From: Nitrosospira multiformis
GTDB lineage: Bacteria > Pseudomonadota > Gammaproteobacteria > Burkholderiales > Nitrosomonadaceae
Length of the DNA stretch: 64,000 nucleotides
Assembly (NCBI RefSeq): GCF_900111585.1
Contig: NZ_FOHI01000002.1
Coordinates: 372,001 to 436,000, forward strand
Direction: 5' to 3'
Positions within the stretch are counted from its first letter, which is position 1; each line of letters begins with the position of its first letter. This document shows, in pieces, positions 12,846 to 22,847 of this stretch. A model generated the notes under the pieces. That model made no database searches. It saw only the letters and a program-made list of their open reading frames with translations, and was not told the origin of the DNA. A program made the translations under genes and the position numbers.

Positions 12846-13016
12846 TTAAAGCAAAGGACTCTGCCCTTATTACCAAGCGGCCGTCGTTGCCGATGCAGCT
12901 CCCCGGATTTTCACGAATTTTATTCCTGACAATAGTCGGGCTTGACTCGGAATCCAGTTCCGGAACCGCCAGTTATTCCTGCAATTTTAATTTACTGTCT
13001 GAATGGAACGATTGAC

Positions 13017-14282
13017 ATGGACATCATCGACATCAAGACCTATATGCAATCCATCGGTCGCGAAGCCCGAGCCGCCTCGCGCCTACTTGCCAAAGCGGAA
13101 ACCGCAGCCAAGAACCGGGCGCTCACACAGATGGCGATGGCTATAAAACGGGATGAGCAGCAGTTGTTGGCAGCGAATGCCAGGGACGTGGAAAATGCGA
13201 AAGAACGGGGATTGGAAGCGGCAATGATAGACCGGTTGACGCTCACGCCCAAAAGCATAGCGAGCATGGCCGAAGGTTTGCTGCAAATAGCAGCGTTAGC
13301 CGATCCGGTGGGTGAAATAAGCGATTTGAATTACCGTCCCTCCGGCATACAGGTCGGAAAAATGCGCGTACCGCTGGGCGTGATCGGCATCATTTATGAA
13401 GCGCGCCCCAACGTCACGGCCGATGCCGCAGGGTTGTGCCTCAAGGCGGGTAACGCAGCGATATTGCGCGGGGGGTCGGAAGCCATTCACAGCAATCAGG
13501 CGATCGCGGCGTGCGTCAGGGAGGGGCTTAAGACTGCCGGTTTACCCGAGACGGCGATACAGGTTATCGAAACAACCGACCGGGCTGCCGTGGGTGAACT
13601 CGTCACCATGAAAGAGTTCGTCGATGTCATCGTGCCCCGCGGCGGCAAGGGGTTGATCGAGCGCATCTCGAATGAAGCGCGCATCCCCGTCATCAAGCAC
13701 CTGGATGGCGTATGCCATATTTATATCGACGAAGATGCGGACCAGGAAAAGGCCATTCGTGTTGCGGACAACGCCAAGACCCAGCGCTACGGCACCTGCA
13801 ACACGCTCGAAACATTGCTGGTGCATGAGAATATTGCCGGGGAAGTGCTGCCGCCGCTGTGCAGAATCTATCTGGACAAGGGCGTGGAACTGCGCGGCGA
13901 TCCGGCCTCGCAAGCGATCATTCCGGAAATGAAGGAAGCCAAGGAGGAAGACTGGTATGCGGAATATCTTGCGCCTATCCTCAGTGTGCGGGTGGTAAGC
14001 AGTCTCGATCAGGCCGTCGAGCACATTACGATTTACGGCTCCCAACACACGGATTCCATCATTACCGAGAATTACAGCAACGCGCGCCGTTTTCTCCGCG
14101 AAGTGGATTCCAGTTCTGTCATGGTGAATGCCTCCACCCGCTTCGCGGACGGGTTCGAGTATGGCCTCGGCGCGGAAATCGGTATCTCCACCGATAAGCT
14201 CCATGTTCGCGGCCCGGTGGGACTGGAAGGATTGACCAGCCAGAAATTCATCGTCCTGGGTGACGGGCATATCCGGCAGTAG
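13017..14282 (+). CDS. proA: Glutamate-5-semialdehyde dehydrogenase (gamma-glutamyl phosphate reductase)
   Basis: A 421-residue NADPH-dependent enzyme of proline biosynthesis that reduces gamma-glutamyl phosphate to glutamate semialdehyde. The catalytic cysteine lies in [13 protein letters not shown]. Other family blocks are [32 protein letters not shown], and the closing [13 protein letters not shown]. The frame is open back to 12942, but the start [14 protein letters not shown] at 13017 matches family starts. A proB partner is not in this window. Confidence 0.96.
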   Translation: MDIIDIKTYMQSIGREARAASRLLAKAETAAKNRALTQMAMAIKRDEQQLLAANARDVENAKERGLEAAMIDRLTLTPKSIASMAEGLLQIAALADPVGEISDLNYRPSGIQVGKMRVPLGVIGIIYEARPNVTADAAGLCLKAGNAAILRGGSEAIHSNQAIAACVREGLKTAGLPETAIQVIETTDRAAVGELVTMKEFVDVIVPRGGKGLIERISNEARIPVIKHLDGVCHIYIDEDADQEKAIRVADNAKTQRYGTCNTLETLLVHENIAGEVLPPLCRIYLDKGVELRGDPASQAIIPEMKEAKEEDWYAEYLAPILSVRVVSSLDQAVEHITIYGSQHTDSIITENYSNARRFLREVDSSSVMVNASTRFADGFEYGLGAEIGISTDKLHVRGPVGLEGLTSQKFIVLGDGHIRQ

Positions 14283-14332
14283 GGTTTCCAGGAATAAGGT
14301 CCAATTTATTTCCTTAAACTAATAAGGTTTTC

Positions 14333-16207
14333 ATGGCTCAGCTTACCGAAATCAAAGTACCGGATATTGGCGACTTCAAGGATGTCGCAGTGATTGAAGT
14401 GCTGGTGAAACCCGGCGATACCGTGGAAAAGGAAACATCGCTTATCACACTGGAAACCGATAAGGCATCCATTGAAGTTCCCTCACCCCAAAGTGGCATT
14501 GTGAAGGAACTCAAAGTCAAGGTCGGCGACAAGGTTTCGGAAGGCTCGGTCATACTCATGCTGGAGCCCACAGCAGAAGCGGCTGCTCCTGCTAAAACCT
14601 CTGAATCTGGTGGTGGGAGCAAGCAGGAAGAGCCGGCTGAGAAGCCCGCTGCCAACGTTGCTCCTCCATCGGAAAAAGAGGAAGAAGAGAAAGCCCCGGC
14701 CTCAGTCGCTGCTCCTGCTCCTGAATCCGTAGCACCACCCGCTGCGCCTTCGATTCCACAAGGTGATATTCATGCCGACGTAGTGGTATTGGGTGCAGGG
14801 CCGGGTGGTTATACCGCCGCCTTCCGTGCTGCCGATCTCGGCAAGAATGTGGTCTTGATCGAACGCTACTCCACGCTTGGCGGCGTCTGTCTCAATGTGG
14901 GCTGCATTCCATCCAAGGCGCTGCTGCATGTGGCGAAAGTCATCACCGACGCCGAGGAAACGGCGCAACAGGGTATCGCTTTCGCTAAGCCCGTCATAGA
15001 AATAGACAAACTGCGGGGATGGAAGGAATCCATCATCGGCAAACTCACCAAGGGATTGGCGGGCCTGGCGAAGCAACGCAAGGTGAAGGTAGTGCGGGGA
15101 ACGGGCAGGTTCACTTCGCCGAATATGATCGAAGTGGAAACTTCCGACGGAAAAAAAACGGTGTCATTCGAGCACTGCATCATTGCCGCGGGTTCTGCTG
15201 CCGCTCGCATTCCCGGTTTTCCCTACGATGACCCGCGCATCATCGATTCCACGGGCGCACTCAAGCTGGAGGACATTCCCAAGCGCATGCTGATCATCGG
15301 CGGCGGCATTATCGGCCTCGAAATGGGGACGGTCTACGATGCGCTCGGCAGCAGGGTCAGTGTCGTCGAATTGATGGACCAATTGATTCCCGGCGCGGAC
15401 GCCGATCTTATCCGGCCGCTGCACAAACGCATACAGAAACGCTACGAGGCCATCTACCTCAAAACCAGGGTCACCGGAATTGAAGCTCTGGAAGAAGGAT
15501 TGAAGGTCACGTTCGAAGGATCCTCCGAAGGCGGCACTGAGGGTACTGCGGCACCCGAACCGCAAGTATATGAGCGGATACTGATGGCGGTGGGACGCCG
15601 GCCAAATGGCCGCGAAATTGGCGCAGAAAAGGCAGGTATCACCGTGAACGAACGTGGCTTCATCCCGGTGGATAAGCAGTTGCGAACCAACGTCTCGCAC
15701 ATCTTCGCCATTGGCGACATCGCGGGCGAGCCCATGCTGGCGCACAAGGCATCGCATGAGGGCAAACTGGCGGCGGAAATCATCGCTGGCGGGGAGAAGA
15801 TGAAGTCGGCAGCGTTCGACGCTCGCGCCATTCCCTCCGTAGCTTACACCGATCCGGAGATCGCCTGGATGGGCCTCACCGAAACCGAAGCCAAAAAGCA
15901 AGGTATCGAATTCGAAAAAGCGGTATTTCCGTGGGCCGCCAGCGGTCGTGCTTTGGCAATGGCGCGCGACGAGGGCATGACCAAGTTAATCCTGGACAAG
16001 AAGACGCGTCGTATCCTTGGCGCGGGCATCGTAGGCATCAATGCCGGGGAACTGATATCCGAAACCGTACTGGGATTGGAAATGGGCGCGGACATGGAAG
16101 ATATCGGCCTTACCATCCATCCGCATCCGACTCTGTCTGAAACAGTGTTCTTTGCCGCCGAGATCGCGGAGGGGACGATTACTGATCTTTATATGCCGAA
16201 GAAATAG
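14333..16207 (+). CDS. lpdA: Dihydrolipoyl dehydrogenase with N-terminal lipoyl domain (E3 of a 2-oxoacid dehydrogenase)
   Basis: A 624-residue protein. Residues 1-80 form a lipoyl domain with the modifiable lysine in [13 protein letters not shown] mobile Ala/Pro/Glu-rich linker follows (about 85-145), then a complete FAD/NAD disulfide oxidoreductase. The FAD site is [18 protein letters not shown], the redox pair is [17 protein letters not shown], the NAD site is [13 protein letters not shown], and the C-terminal His-Glu pair falls in HPHPTLSE. E3 subunits carrying their own lipoyl arm occur in betaproteobacterial pyruvate dehydrogenase. E1 and E2 genes are not adjacent here. Confidence 0.95.
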   Translation: MAQLTEIKVPDIGDFKDVAVIEVLVKPGDTVEKETSLITLETDKASIEVPSPQSGIVKELKVKVGDKVSEGSVILMLEPTAEAAAPAKTSESGGGSKQEEPAEKPAANVAPPSEKEEEEKAPASVAAPAPESVAPPAAPSIPQGDIHADVVVLGAGPGGYTAAFRAADLGKNVVLIERYSTLGGVCLNVGCIPSKALLHVAKVITDAEETAQQGIAFAKPVIEIDKLRGWKESIIGKLTKGLAGLAKQRKVKVVRGTGRFTSPNMIEVETSDGKKTVSFEHCIIAAGSAAARIPGFPYDDPRIIDSTGALKLEDIPKRMLIIGGGIIGLEMGTVYDALGSRVSVVELMDQLIPGADADLIRPLHKRIQKRYEAIYLKTRVTGIEALEEGLKVTFEGSSEGGTEGTAAPEPQVYERILMAVGRRPNGREIGAEKAGITVNERGFIPVDKQLRTNVSHIFAIGDIAGEPMLAHKASHEGKLAAEIIAGGEKMKSAAFDARAIPSVAYTDPEIAWMGLTETEAKKQGIEFEKAVFPWAASGRALAMARDEGMTKLILDKKTRRILGAGIVGINAGELISETVLGLEMGADMEDIGLTIHPHPTLSETVFFAAEIAEGTITDLYMPKK

Positions 16208-16319
16208 ATTTTGACTCCATTGATCCAGTTCTGCTTATCAGAATAACAGAAGGTTTTATATATACAGGTAGGGTTAAGGGAATCATCTGCTTGATCCATC
16301 CTTTTTTCTTGGCTACAGT

Positions 16320-16425
16320 TTCCTGTTTGTCTGATATTTTTGCGATAGAAATCCAGCACTTCGGCACGTAATTCCTGGTTTCCGGAAGCGGCGGGACCCC
16401 GTTTCCGTTCTGATGATCCGGTGCT
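16320..16425 (-). pseudogene. Decayed C-terminal fragment of a lytic transglycosylase
   Basis: On the reverse strand this stretch encodes a remnant reading NGVPPLPETRNYVPKC. It matches the end of the intact transglycosylase at 18.8-19.4 kb (NRIPPFQETRNYVPKVLDLY). The nucleotide similarity spans about 90 bases and lines up with 18773-18860. The upstream half of the enzyme, including the catalytic Glu domain, is absent. It occupies most of the gap between lpdA and the ammonia channel gene, and no intact gene is present there. Confidence 0.55.
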
Positions 16426-16524
16426 TGCAATACTGAAGCAACACCAGGATAAGGGCGGCGCCTGTACAGGTTATATCCTGACCATACCATTCGGGGCATT
16501 CGCTGCGTCAGGGCCACCGCCCTT

Positions 16525-17748
16525 TTAAGTTGAAGTCTCGACTTCCAGTGCTATGGCATCGATTTCCGTAGCTTCCGGTCCTTCGGTGTGTGTGAATTCC
16601 TCACTATCCTCGTAAGCCAGACGGGTTGTGCCGGTAGCCCTGATGAGCGCGCCAGCGACGAGTCCCGCTATCAGGGCGAGCACGACACTGAAGGCGATGC
16701 CGATAAGTTGGGCAACTGCTATGCCGGGCACGACCAGGATAGCAACGAATGCACCCAGCAATCCCGGCATTCCATGCAGATTATGGACGCCACAGGTGTC
16801 AACGATCTTGAAGCGTCTCTCAAGTGCAGGTTGAATGAACACAAACCCGATGACACTAACCGCACCGGCAAGCAGGCCGATCGCAAAAGCACCTGTCGGC
16901 GACACGATATTGCAGGTCGAACCGATCGCTACTCCGCCGGCCAGCGCCGCATTCGCCATATCGACCATTGAGGTTTTGCCTTTATGGAAATATGTACTCA
17001 AGAAGTACGTGGTGATCGTGGCACCGCACAGTGCGAGTACAGTGTTGACCACTGTCTGCGGCATTTGCTCGAAGGGAACGATGGCAGTAGCGAAACTAGG
17101 CCAGAAAAGCCACAGGACCATTGAGCCAAGCATTGCGAATCGATCAGAAGTCGCATCCGACTCAATCGGCTGGCTTCGTTGTCGCGCCGTGGTCAGTGCA
17201 AGGGATAACCCCAAGCCAAAATATGCACCGAAGGCATGTATGATGATCGACCCCGCAGTATCCTGAAATCCCTCAGTCATACCCATTCCATTATCCAGCA
17301 CCAGCCATTCGTTCAAGAGATAAGCGGGAATTAGGAGCAGCGCCAGCAGTGCGTATTGGAAAACGCGGAGACGACCGAGGACCGCGCCCATGGCGATCAA
17401 CCCAGACGCCACGGCGAATTCGGCAAAGAGCAATGCCTGCACCGTGTTTGGAGCAATTTCGTGGGCGAATACGCCGTTTGCGCGAAGCAGAATGTAAAGC
17501 GGAAGACCGACAGCCACCACCAGATATGTTCCCGTCGTGGCCCCAAATCCATATCTTTTGACAAATACCATGAGGAAGCCGAAACCCACCAGCAACATGG
17601 CGAGGATATGGATTACATAATTGTATTGAGCTACCTGTCGTGCCTCGTTAAGCTCGGGCGCAGTGCCCCCCTCGCTCGCCCAGGCACTTAAATACAGCAG
17701 AAAAAAACCGGCTGTGCCACACAACGTCATGCAGAGACTTTTTTTCAT
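16525..17748 (-). CDS. rh50: Rh-type ammonia channel (Rh50-like)
   Basis: A 407-residue membrane protein with a signal peptide (residues 1-25) and about 11-12 hydrophobic helices. The Rh signature DTAGSIIIHAFGAYFGLG (about residues 163-180) separates it from plain AmtB. The twin pore histidines are His171 and His325 (GVHNLHG). Rh50 proteins conduct NH3, and possibly CO2, and are known from ammonia-oxidising Nitrosomonas. Here the channel would serve ammonia handling at the cytoplasmic membrane. The ATG is preceded by seven consecutive G residues four bases away, serving as an unusual ribosome site. No glnK is adjacent. Confidence 0.9.
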   Translation of the reverse strand: MKKSLCMTLCGTAGFFLLYLSAWASEGGTAPELNEARQVAQYNYVIHILAMLLVGFGFLMVFVKRYGFGATTGTYLVVAVGLPLYILLRANGVFAHEIAPNTVQALLFAEFAVASGLIAMGAVLGRLRVFQYALLALLLIPAYLLNEWLVLDNGMGMTEGFQDTAGSIIIHAFGAYFGLGLSLALTTARQRSQPIESDATSDRFAMLGSMVLWLFWPSFATAIVPFEQMPQTVVNTVLALCGATITTYFLSTYFHKGKTSMVDMANAALAGGVAIGSTCNIVSPTGAFAIGLLAGAVSVIGFVFIQPALERRFKIVDTCGVHNLHGMPGLLGAFVAILVVPGIAVAQLIGIAFSVVLALIAGLVAGALIRATGTTRLAYEDSEEFTHTEGPEATEIDAIALEVETST

Positions 17749-18307
17749 TTTTCCCCCCCATATTGTTTACGGTTATCTGACTTGCCCAGGCACAGTGTGA
17801 ACCTCAATAGCCTCAAGTACAATAGGGATATTTCAATAAAGTAAACGGACTTCAATTTAAAAAAAGAAACACGCTGCCGGTGCTTCAAAGTCTCAGCAGG
17901 AGCAGGCTGTATTGATCCTAGATGTTCGCCGCATGGAAGGGGAAGAAGAGCAGGATTGTGTAGCGAAATTCAAGAAGGACGAGACGAAAAATGTCTGGTT
18001 TCTATACTGCGAGGATCGAAACAACAGATGGCATCTCGCTAGATAGCGTAGCCACGAGACTCTGAGCCAAAGGGCGATGCATCTGATCCGGACTGGATGG
18101 CGGCAAGAAGTGAAGTACTGTTTTTGGGGTACCGGGTGACAAATGCCTCCCCGCGTTCAGATGGAGAGAGGTATTTTCACGGCAGGGCAACGTGTTGCGA
18201 TCTAAGATGAAGAGGGTGCGCTCAATGCGCCCCTTCGCGCAGTGCGACGGCAAAGGCCGTTTTGATGCGCTGATTGCACCATAATTTAGACTATCGGAGT
18301 CTCGGAG
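17749..18307. other. Gene-poor gap between rh50 and the orphan secreted protein
   Basis: About 560 bases without a convincing gene. A 37-codon plus-strand frame (17933-18046) encodes an oddly coding-like peptide with VWFLYCEDRNNRWHLAR and stays open for about 20 codons upstream without an ATG. It could be the tail of a lost gene. The region next to rh50 should hold its promoter, but no clear boxes are visible. Confidence 0.4.
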
Positions 18308-18694
18308 ATGAAAAGAAATTCAAAATTTGATCTGTGGCCTTTATGTTTTCTTTGTTTCATTTCTTTTACTACAAATGTTCAAGCAGAATGTAAACCTAAT
18401 TTAGGAGAAAACCACACTTGGCGATTTTCTGCTTATGCGAAAAAGGATTGTATCGATATCATCGGATCCTGGCACGAAGGCAGTTGCGTTGATAATACAT
18501 GGAGCAAATGCTATAACATAAAAACGAAGTCCGGAGTCGACAGTTATATGTGGCTGGCATTACATAGCATTAAAATAAAATTATATAAGGATAATAGTTG
18601 TAAAGAGGTCTTGAATACTTTTGCGACAGATAGAATAGTTCCTGATACTGAAGAAAGAAGATATTCGTCATTTAGAGTATATTGCGACATCTAA
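18308..18694 (+). CDS. Small secreted cysteine-containing protein of unknown function
   Basis: A 128-residue protein with a signal peptide (about residues 1-26, ending TNVQA). The mature part is about 100 residues with six cysteines, which suggests three disulfides in the periplasm or outside the cell. No family is recognised. GGAG stands eight bases before the ATG. Base use is much richer in A and T than in the flanking genes, with many AAA, ATA and AAT codons, which points to recent acquisition. It converges with the transglycosylase gene. Confidence 0.6.
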   Translation: MKRNSKFDLWPLCFLCFISFTTNVQAECKPNLGENHTWRFSAYAKKDCIDIIGSWHEGSCVDNTWSKCYNIKTKSGVDSYMWLALHSIKIKLYKDNSCKEVLNTFATDRIVPDTEERRYSSFRVYCDI

Positions 18695-18755
18695 ACGGAA
18701 GCGAGACTTTCCCTTTTGCCGAGCCCCTGCCGAACTGACTCCCCAGTTCCCCTTC

Positions 18756-19382
18756 CTAGAGCCTCTTTCTTGACTGATATCTGCGATAAAGATCAAGAAC
18801 CTTGGGTACGTAATTTCTGGTCTCCTGAAACGGCGGAATCCGGTTTCCGTACTTGATGACGTTGTTTTCGCCAGCATTGTAGGCGGCCAGGGTCAGGCTC
18901 AGATTTCCATTGAACATTCTCAGCAGCTCGGTGAGATATCTCGCCCCACCATGGAGGTTCTGCACGGGATCGAAGCGATCGGTTACGCCATATCTCTGGG
19001 CAGTTTCCGGCATGAGTTGCATCAGGCCCGCCGCGCCCTTTTTTGAAACTGCCTTGGGGTTGTAGGCCGATTCGACAGTGACCACGGCGTGGAGCAGCGC
19101 GTCTTCGAGGGCATGGGCGCGGGCGACTTCCTTGATTACCGAACCATATTGCGCCTTGAGTGATGCGACCGGATGCCCATTATTTGAAGTTGTGCGTGAT
19201 TTCCGGGGGTTGGCGCTGCTCCCGATGAATGGGACATACCGTTCATCCGCTGGCACGTTACTGAAATGCACCACGCCATGTTCATCGGTAAACGAGTAGA
19301 TGATCTCTGCACATGCCGGCTGCGTCAATCCACAGCTCAGCAATAGCGCTATGGTCAACGATGTCGATGGTTTCAAGCTCAT
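18756..19382 (-). CDS. Periplasmic soluble lytic transglycosylase-like protein
   Basis: A 208-residue secreted protein. The signal peptide covers about residues 1-25. A short DUF4124-type segment (IIYSFTDEHGVVHFSNVPAD) follows, then an SLT domain from about residue 80 with catalytic Glu104 in VTVESAYNP, GAAGLMQLMPETA and LAAYNAGENNV. These enzymes cleave peptidoglycan glycan strands with formation of anhydro-muramic ends. The protein is complete; a decayed partial copy lies at 16.3-16.4 kb. A TATAAT on the reverse strand at 19438-19443 is a possible -10 box. Confidence 0.88.
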   Translation of the reverse strand: MSLKPSTSLTIALLLSCGLTQPACAEIIYSFTDEHGVVHFSNVPADERYVPFIGSSANPRKSRTTSNNGHPVASLKAQYGSVIKEVARAHALEDALLHAVVTVESAYNPKAVSKKGAAGLMQLMPETAQRYGVTDRFDPVQNLHGGARYLTELLRMFNGNLSLTLAAYNAGENNVIKYGNRIPPFQETRNYVPKVLDLYRRYQSRKRL

Positions 19383-19586
19383 AAAGCTGGGGAGTCCAGG
19401 CTTTCGCCTTTTTTGTATGGCCAGAAGTGGCTGCTAGATTATACTCATGCTCATGTTAAAGATTTTTATAAAGAGGTATTTTGCCCGTTTATTAACGAAA
19501 AGCGGGACCGATAGGATCGGGTTCGATTGACTTTTTACTCTGATCTCAGTTCAGAACTTCGCGCAACACTTCTGCTACTTTCGACT

Positions 19587-20366
19587 TCAATCGAGTCTGA
19601 TTCCATTTAAATGGTTTGTAATTGCTACATACTGCGCGATCGATAAATTTTCCGCTCGAAGATTAGAGTCGATCCCCAGCTTGAGATAATCCTCCGCTGT
19701 AAGATGATCGCGTAACGTGTTGCGTAGCGTTTTGCGGCGCTGCGAGAAGGCGGCGGAAACGATTTCCGCAAACAATTTTTCCTGGCTCGCCTCGACCAGC
19801 GGTTTCTTGAGTGGAATCATGCGAACCACGGCTGATTCGACTTTTGGCGGAGGGCGGAAGCATTCAGGCGAGACGATGAAAAGCTGCTCCATTTCGAAGC
19901 GGCATTGCAGCATGACTGAAAGCCGTCCGTAGTCCGAAGTAGAGGGTTGGGCTACCATGCGGGCGACCACTTCCTTCTGCAGCATGAAGTGCATATCGCG
20001 GATGTGCGCCGCGAACCGGCTCAGGTGGAAAAGGAGTGGAGTGGAAATGTTGTAGGGCAGGTTGCCCACTACCCGCAGACTTTCACCGAGGCTGGAGAAG
20101 TCGAATTCGAGCGCATCCCCTTCATGTATCGTCAGCCTTTTCGCGGAAAATTCATCACGTAGCCGCTTCACGATATCCCGGTCGATCTCCACCACATGCA
20201 GATGTTCAAGTGACTGGAGTAGGGGCCGTGTCAATGCTCCCAGTCCTGGACCGATCTCTACCATTACATCCTCCCGACGGGGATGGAGGGCGTGAATAAT
20301 ATCGGCTACGGTTTGGGAATCAACCAGGAAATTCTGGCCGAAACGCTTGCGGGGAGTGTGCTGCAT
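19587..20366 (-). CDS. rsmA: 16S rRNA dimethyladenosine transferase
   Basis: A 259-residue SAM-dependent methyltransferase that dimethylates two adjacent adenosines near the 3' end of 16S rRNA during 30S maturation. Visible are RKRFGQNFLVD at the start, the SAM-binding EIGPGLGALTRPLL, and the catalytic VVGNLPYNISTPLLFHL. The C-terminal helical domain is complete. It is the last gene of the lptD-surA-pdxA-rsmA unit, a conserved proteobacterial order. Confidence 0.97.
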   Translation of the reverse strand: MQHTPRKRFGQNFLVDSQTVADIIHALHPRREDVMVEIGPGLGALTRPLLQSLEHLHVVEIDRDIVKRLRDEFSAKRLTIHEGDALEFDFSSLGESLRVVGNLPYNISTPLLFHLSRFAAHIRDMHFMLQKEVVARMVAQPSTSDYGRLSVMLQCRFEMEQLFIVSPECFRPPPKVESAVVRMIPLKKPLVEASQEKLFAEIVSAAFSQRRKTLRNTLRDHLTAEDYLKLGIDSNLRAENLSIAQYVAITNHLNGIRLD

Positions 20367-20436
20367 GGTTTATGAGAGTTTGCAGATTCGTTCACCCTTT
20401 GCCAAGCTCAGGCGAACCGGGATGCAGGGTTGAGAG

Positions 20437-21417
20437 TTATCGCTGATGCGCAACCAGCGATGCCGCCATTTCGATAGCCGCCACTAGGCTGCCCGGATCA
20501 GCTTTGCCTGTTCCCGCCAATTCGAGGGCGGTGCCATGATCCACGGAGGTACGGATGATGGGCAAGCCCAGTGTGACATTGACGGCAGTGCCAAAGCTCG
20601 CATGCTTGAGCACCGGCAGCCCCTGGTCGTGGTACATGGCGAATATGCAGTCGTAATCCTTCAGCTTCGATGGATTGAAAAGTGTATCGGCAGGCAGGGG
20701 GCCGAGCAGATTCATCCCGGCGGCGCGCAGCTTGTCGAGCGAAGGGATGATGATATCGATTTCTTCCCTGCCCAGATGACCTGATTCCCCTGCATGAGGA
20801 TTCAAGCCCGCTACGGCAATGCGTGGCTTCGGAATACCGAAGCGATTGACCAGATCATGCTCGATGACGCGCAGCTTCTGCTCCACAGCATCGCTGGTAA
20901 TGGCACTCGCGACGTCTTTCAGGGGCAGGTGAGTAGTGGCGAGTGTTACCCGCATCCCGCCGCCGGCGAGCATCATGACGGGACGGACGTTTGTCAGTTG
21001 CGCGAGATATTCAGTGTGACCAGTAAAAGAAATGCCGGCATCATTGATGATGCCTTTGTGCACCGGCGCCGTTACCATTGCATCAAACTCGCCATTGATG
21101 CATCCAGCAACAGCCCGCTCGAGCGTCTTCAGCACATAGGGCGCATTAGCGGCATCGAGTTTACCGGGAGGGGCGGTCTCGGCCAGAGGAATGTGCAGGA
21201 CATGCAAAATCCCTTCGTCCGGCCTTAATTCGGTGCGGGAGGAGTAGTCCGTTATTGTCAATGGAAGCCGGAGCAAGCGTGCGCGCTCCTGCAGCAATTC
21301 CCTATCGGCAATGACAATGAGCTTGAAAGGCAAACCCAGTTGTGCGATCTGCACACACAGGTCGGGACCGATACCGGCGGGTTCCCCCGCGGTGAGAGCG
21401 AGCTTGGGATTATTCAA
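20437..21417 (-). CDS. pdxA: 4-hydroxythreonine-4-phosphate dehydrogenase
   Basis: A 326-residue NAD-dependent enzyme of pyridoxal phosphate synthesis. It begins PKLALTAGEPAGIGPDLCVQ, and metal-binding histidines sit in SFTGHTEYLAQL and in FAMYHDQGLPVLKH. GLNPHAGESGHLGREE is the family block in the middle. It lies between surA and rsmA in the same direction, with short gaps of 37 and 70 bases. Confidence 0.97.
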   Translation of the reverse strand: MNNPKLALTAGEPAGIGPDLCVQIAQLGLPFKLIVIADRELLQERARLLRLPLTITDYSSRTELRPDEGILHVLHIPLAETAPPGKLDAANAPYVLKTLERAVAGCINGEFDAMVTAPVHKGIINDAGISFTGHTEYLAQLTNVRPVMMLAGGGMRVTLATTHLPLKDVASAITSDAVEQKLRVIEHDLVNRFGIPKPRIAVAGLNPHAGESGHLGREEIDIIIPSLDKLRAAGMNLLGPLPADTLFNPSKLKDYDCIFAMYHDQGLPVLKHASFGTAVNVTLGLPIIRTSVDHGTALELAGTGKADPGSLVAAIEMAASLVAHQR

Positions 21418-21454
21418 CGTTGGCCGCGCCGTCTCTTACAAGTGTTAACAGACC

Positions 21455-22777
21455 CTAGCCTTCTTCCAGCCGATACTCGACATAAGCCCGGTCCCGCAGG
21501 CGCTGCAACCATTCCTGGAAGGCTGTCTCTGCTTTGCGGGCGCGGATCGCCTGGCGTGCGGACTGGCGTTTGCGCTCCTGGCTTACATCCTGAGTGCGGC
21601 GCTCGATGACTTGAATGAGATGCCATCCAAAAGGAGATTGGACAGGATCGCTGATTTCTCCCGGCTTGAGAGCGCTCATGGCCTGTTCAAATTCCGGCAC
21701 CGTATCGCCCGGCGAGACCCAGCCGAGATCCCCCCCGGTGGGGGCGCTGGCGTCTTCCGAATGAAGCTTTGCCAGTTCCTCGAACTTGCCGCCATGATCC
21801 AGGCGTTCTTTCAATTCGGTTACACGTCTGTGGGCATCAGCCTCCGAGGTGAGCTCGCTGATTTTTACCAGAATATGGCGCGCATGCGTCTGGTCTATCA
21901 TAGTGGTTACCGTGTCCTGGTTGCGGCGGTCGACCAGCTTGAGGATATGAAATCCATTCGGGCTTGAAATTATCCCGGTGATTTCCCCCGGTTTCATTGG
22001 ACTCAGTATTTCGGCAAACTTTTTTGTGAGCTGGGCAGCAGGGCGCCAGTTAAGCAGGCCACCTTCCATCGCATCCGGCGCATCCGAGAACTCGGCGGCT
22101 ACCTGAGCAAATTCGGTCCCCGCCTTCAATTTTGCCAGGACACTTTCTGCCCGTTGCCGTGCCGCATCGCGTTTCAAAGGGTCGGCTCCTTCGGCCACCT
22201 GCACCAGAATATGAGCAATGCGATATTCGTCGCTCTGGCTGGGCGAATCTTCCTGCGTTTCCAGAAAATGATCGACTTCCCCTTCGGTCACGCTCACGCG
22301 ATTGCTTACCTCACGCTCTTTCAGCCTGACCAGGATGATTTCATCGCGAATCTCGTCACGGAATTTGCTGAAGCTGACCCCGTCTTCCGCCAGCGCCCTG
22401 TCGAACTCTTGCAGGGACATCTTGTTTTCCTGCGCGATACGGCGCAAAGTCTGGTCGAGTTCCGCATCGCTTACGGTCAGTCCGGTTTCGTTCGCAAGTT
22501 GCAGTTGCACGCGGTTCAGGATTATTCGCTCCAGAAGCTGCTTTTCCAGCACAGCAGGCGGGGGAGGCTGTACGCCTTGCTTTTGCAATTGTTTCAGCAT
22601 GGCGCTGAGCATTTCGTCCAGTTCATGGCGGGTAACCACGTTCTCATTCACAACCGCAACGATATGATCGATGGTTTCTACCCCCGAATGCGCCGGTTGC
22701 TGGGCAATGGCCATTCCGGCAAGCAGCGTTAAAAGGGGAAGGGAAAAGGGGGAACGCGACGACAATTTCGTGCCCAT
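21455..22777 (-). CDS. surA: Periplasmic chaperone and peptidyl-prolyl isomerase SurA
   Basis: A 440-residue exported chaperone for outer-membrane proteins, including LptD encoded next to it. The signal peptide covers about residues 1-27. A helical substrate-binding N-domain with the SurA start DHIVAVVNENVVTRHELDEM follows. Two parvulin domains come next (about 185-285 and 297-395), the second with SAPTGGDLGWVSPGD and ISDPVQSPFGWHLIQV. The C-terminal helix closes the protein. Gene order lptD-surA-pdxA-rsmA is conserved. Confidence 0.96.
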   Translation of the reverse strand: MGTKLSSRSPFSLPLLTLLAGMAIAQQPAHSGVETIDHIVAVVNENVVTRHELDEMLSAMLKQLQKQGVQPPPPAVLEKQLLERIILNRVQLQLANETGLTVSDAELDQTLRRIAQENKMSLQEFDRALAEDGVSFSKFRDEIRDEIILVRLKEREVSNRVSVTEGEVDHFLETQEDSPSQSDEYRIAHILVQVAEGADPLKRDAARQRAESVLAKLKAGTEFAQVAAEFSDAPDAMEGGLLNWRPAAQLTKKFAEILSPMKPGEITGIISSPNGFHILKLVDRRNQDTVTTMIDQTHARHILVKISELTSEADAHRRVTELKERLDHGGKFEELAKLHSEDASAPTGGDLGWVSPGDTVPEFEQAMSALKPGEISDPVQSPFGWHLIQVIERRTQDVSQERKRQSARQAIRARKAETAFQEWLQRLRDRAYVEYRLEEG

Positions 22778-22847
22778 GTGAATAAGCTTCTGGAATAGGG
22801 GAGAGATGGCGTGATCGTGACGTGCGAACAGTGATAGATGCGAGGTG

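Noticed and set aside
17933-18046. 37-codon plus-strand frame with a coding-like tail (VWFLYCEDRNNRWH)
   Set aside because: Too short, no ribosome site, and the frame continues upstream without a start; at best a remnant.
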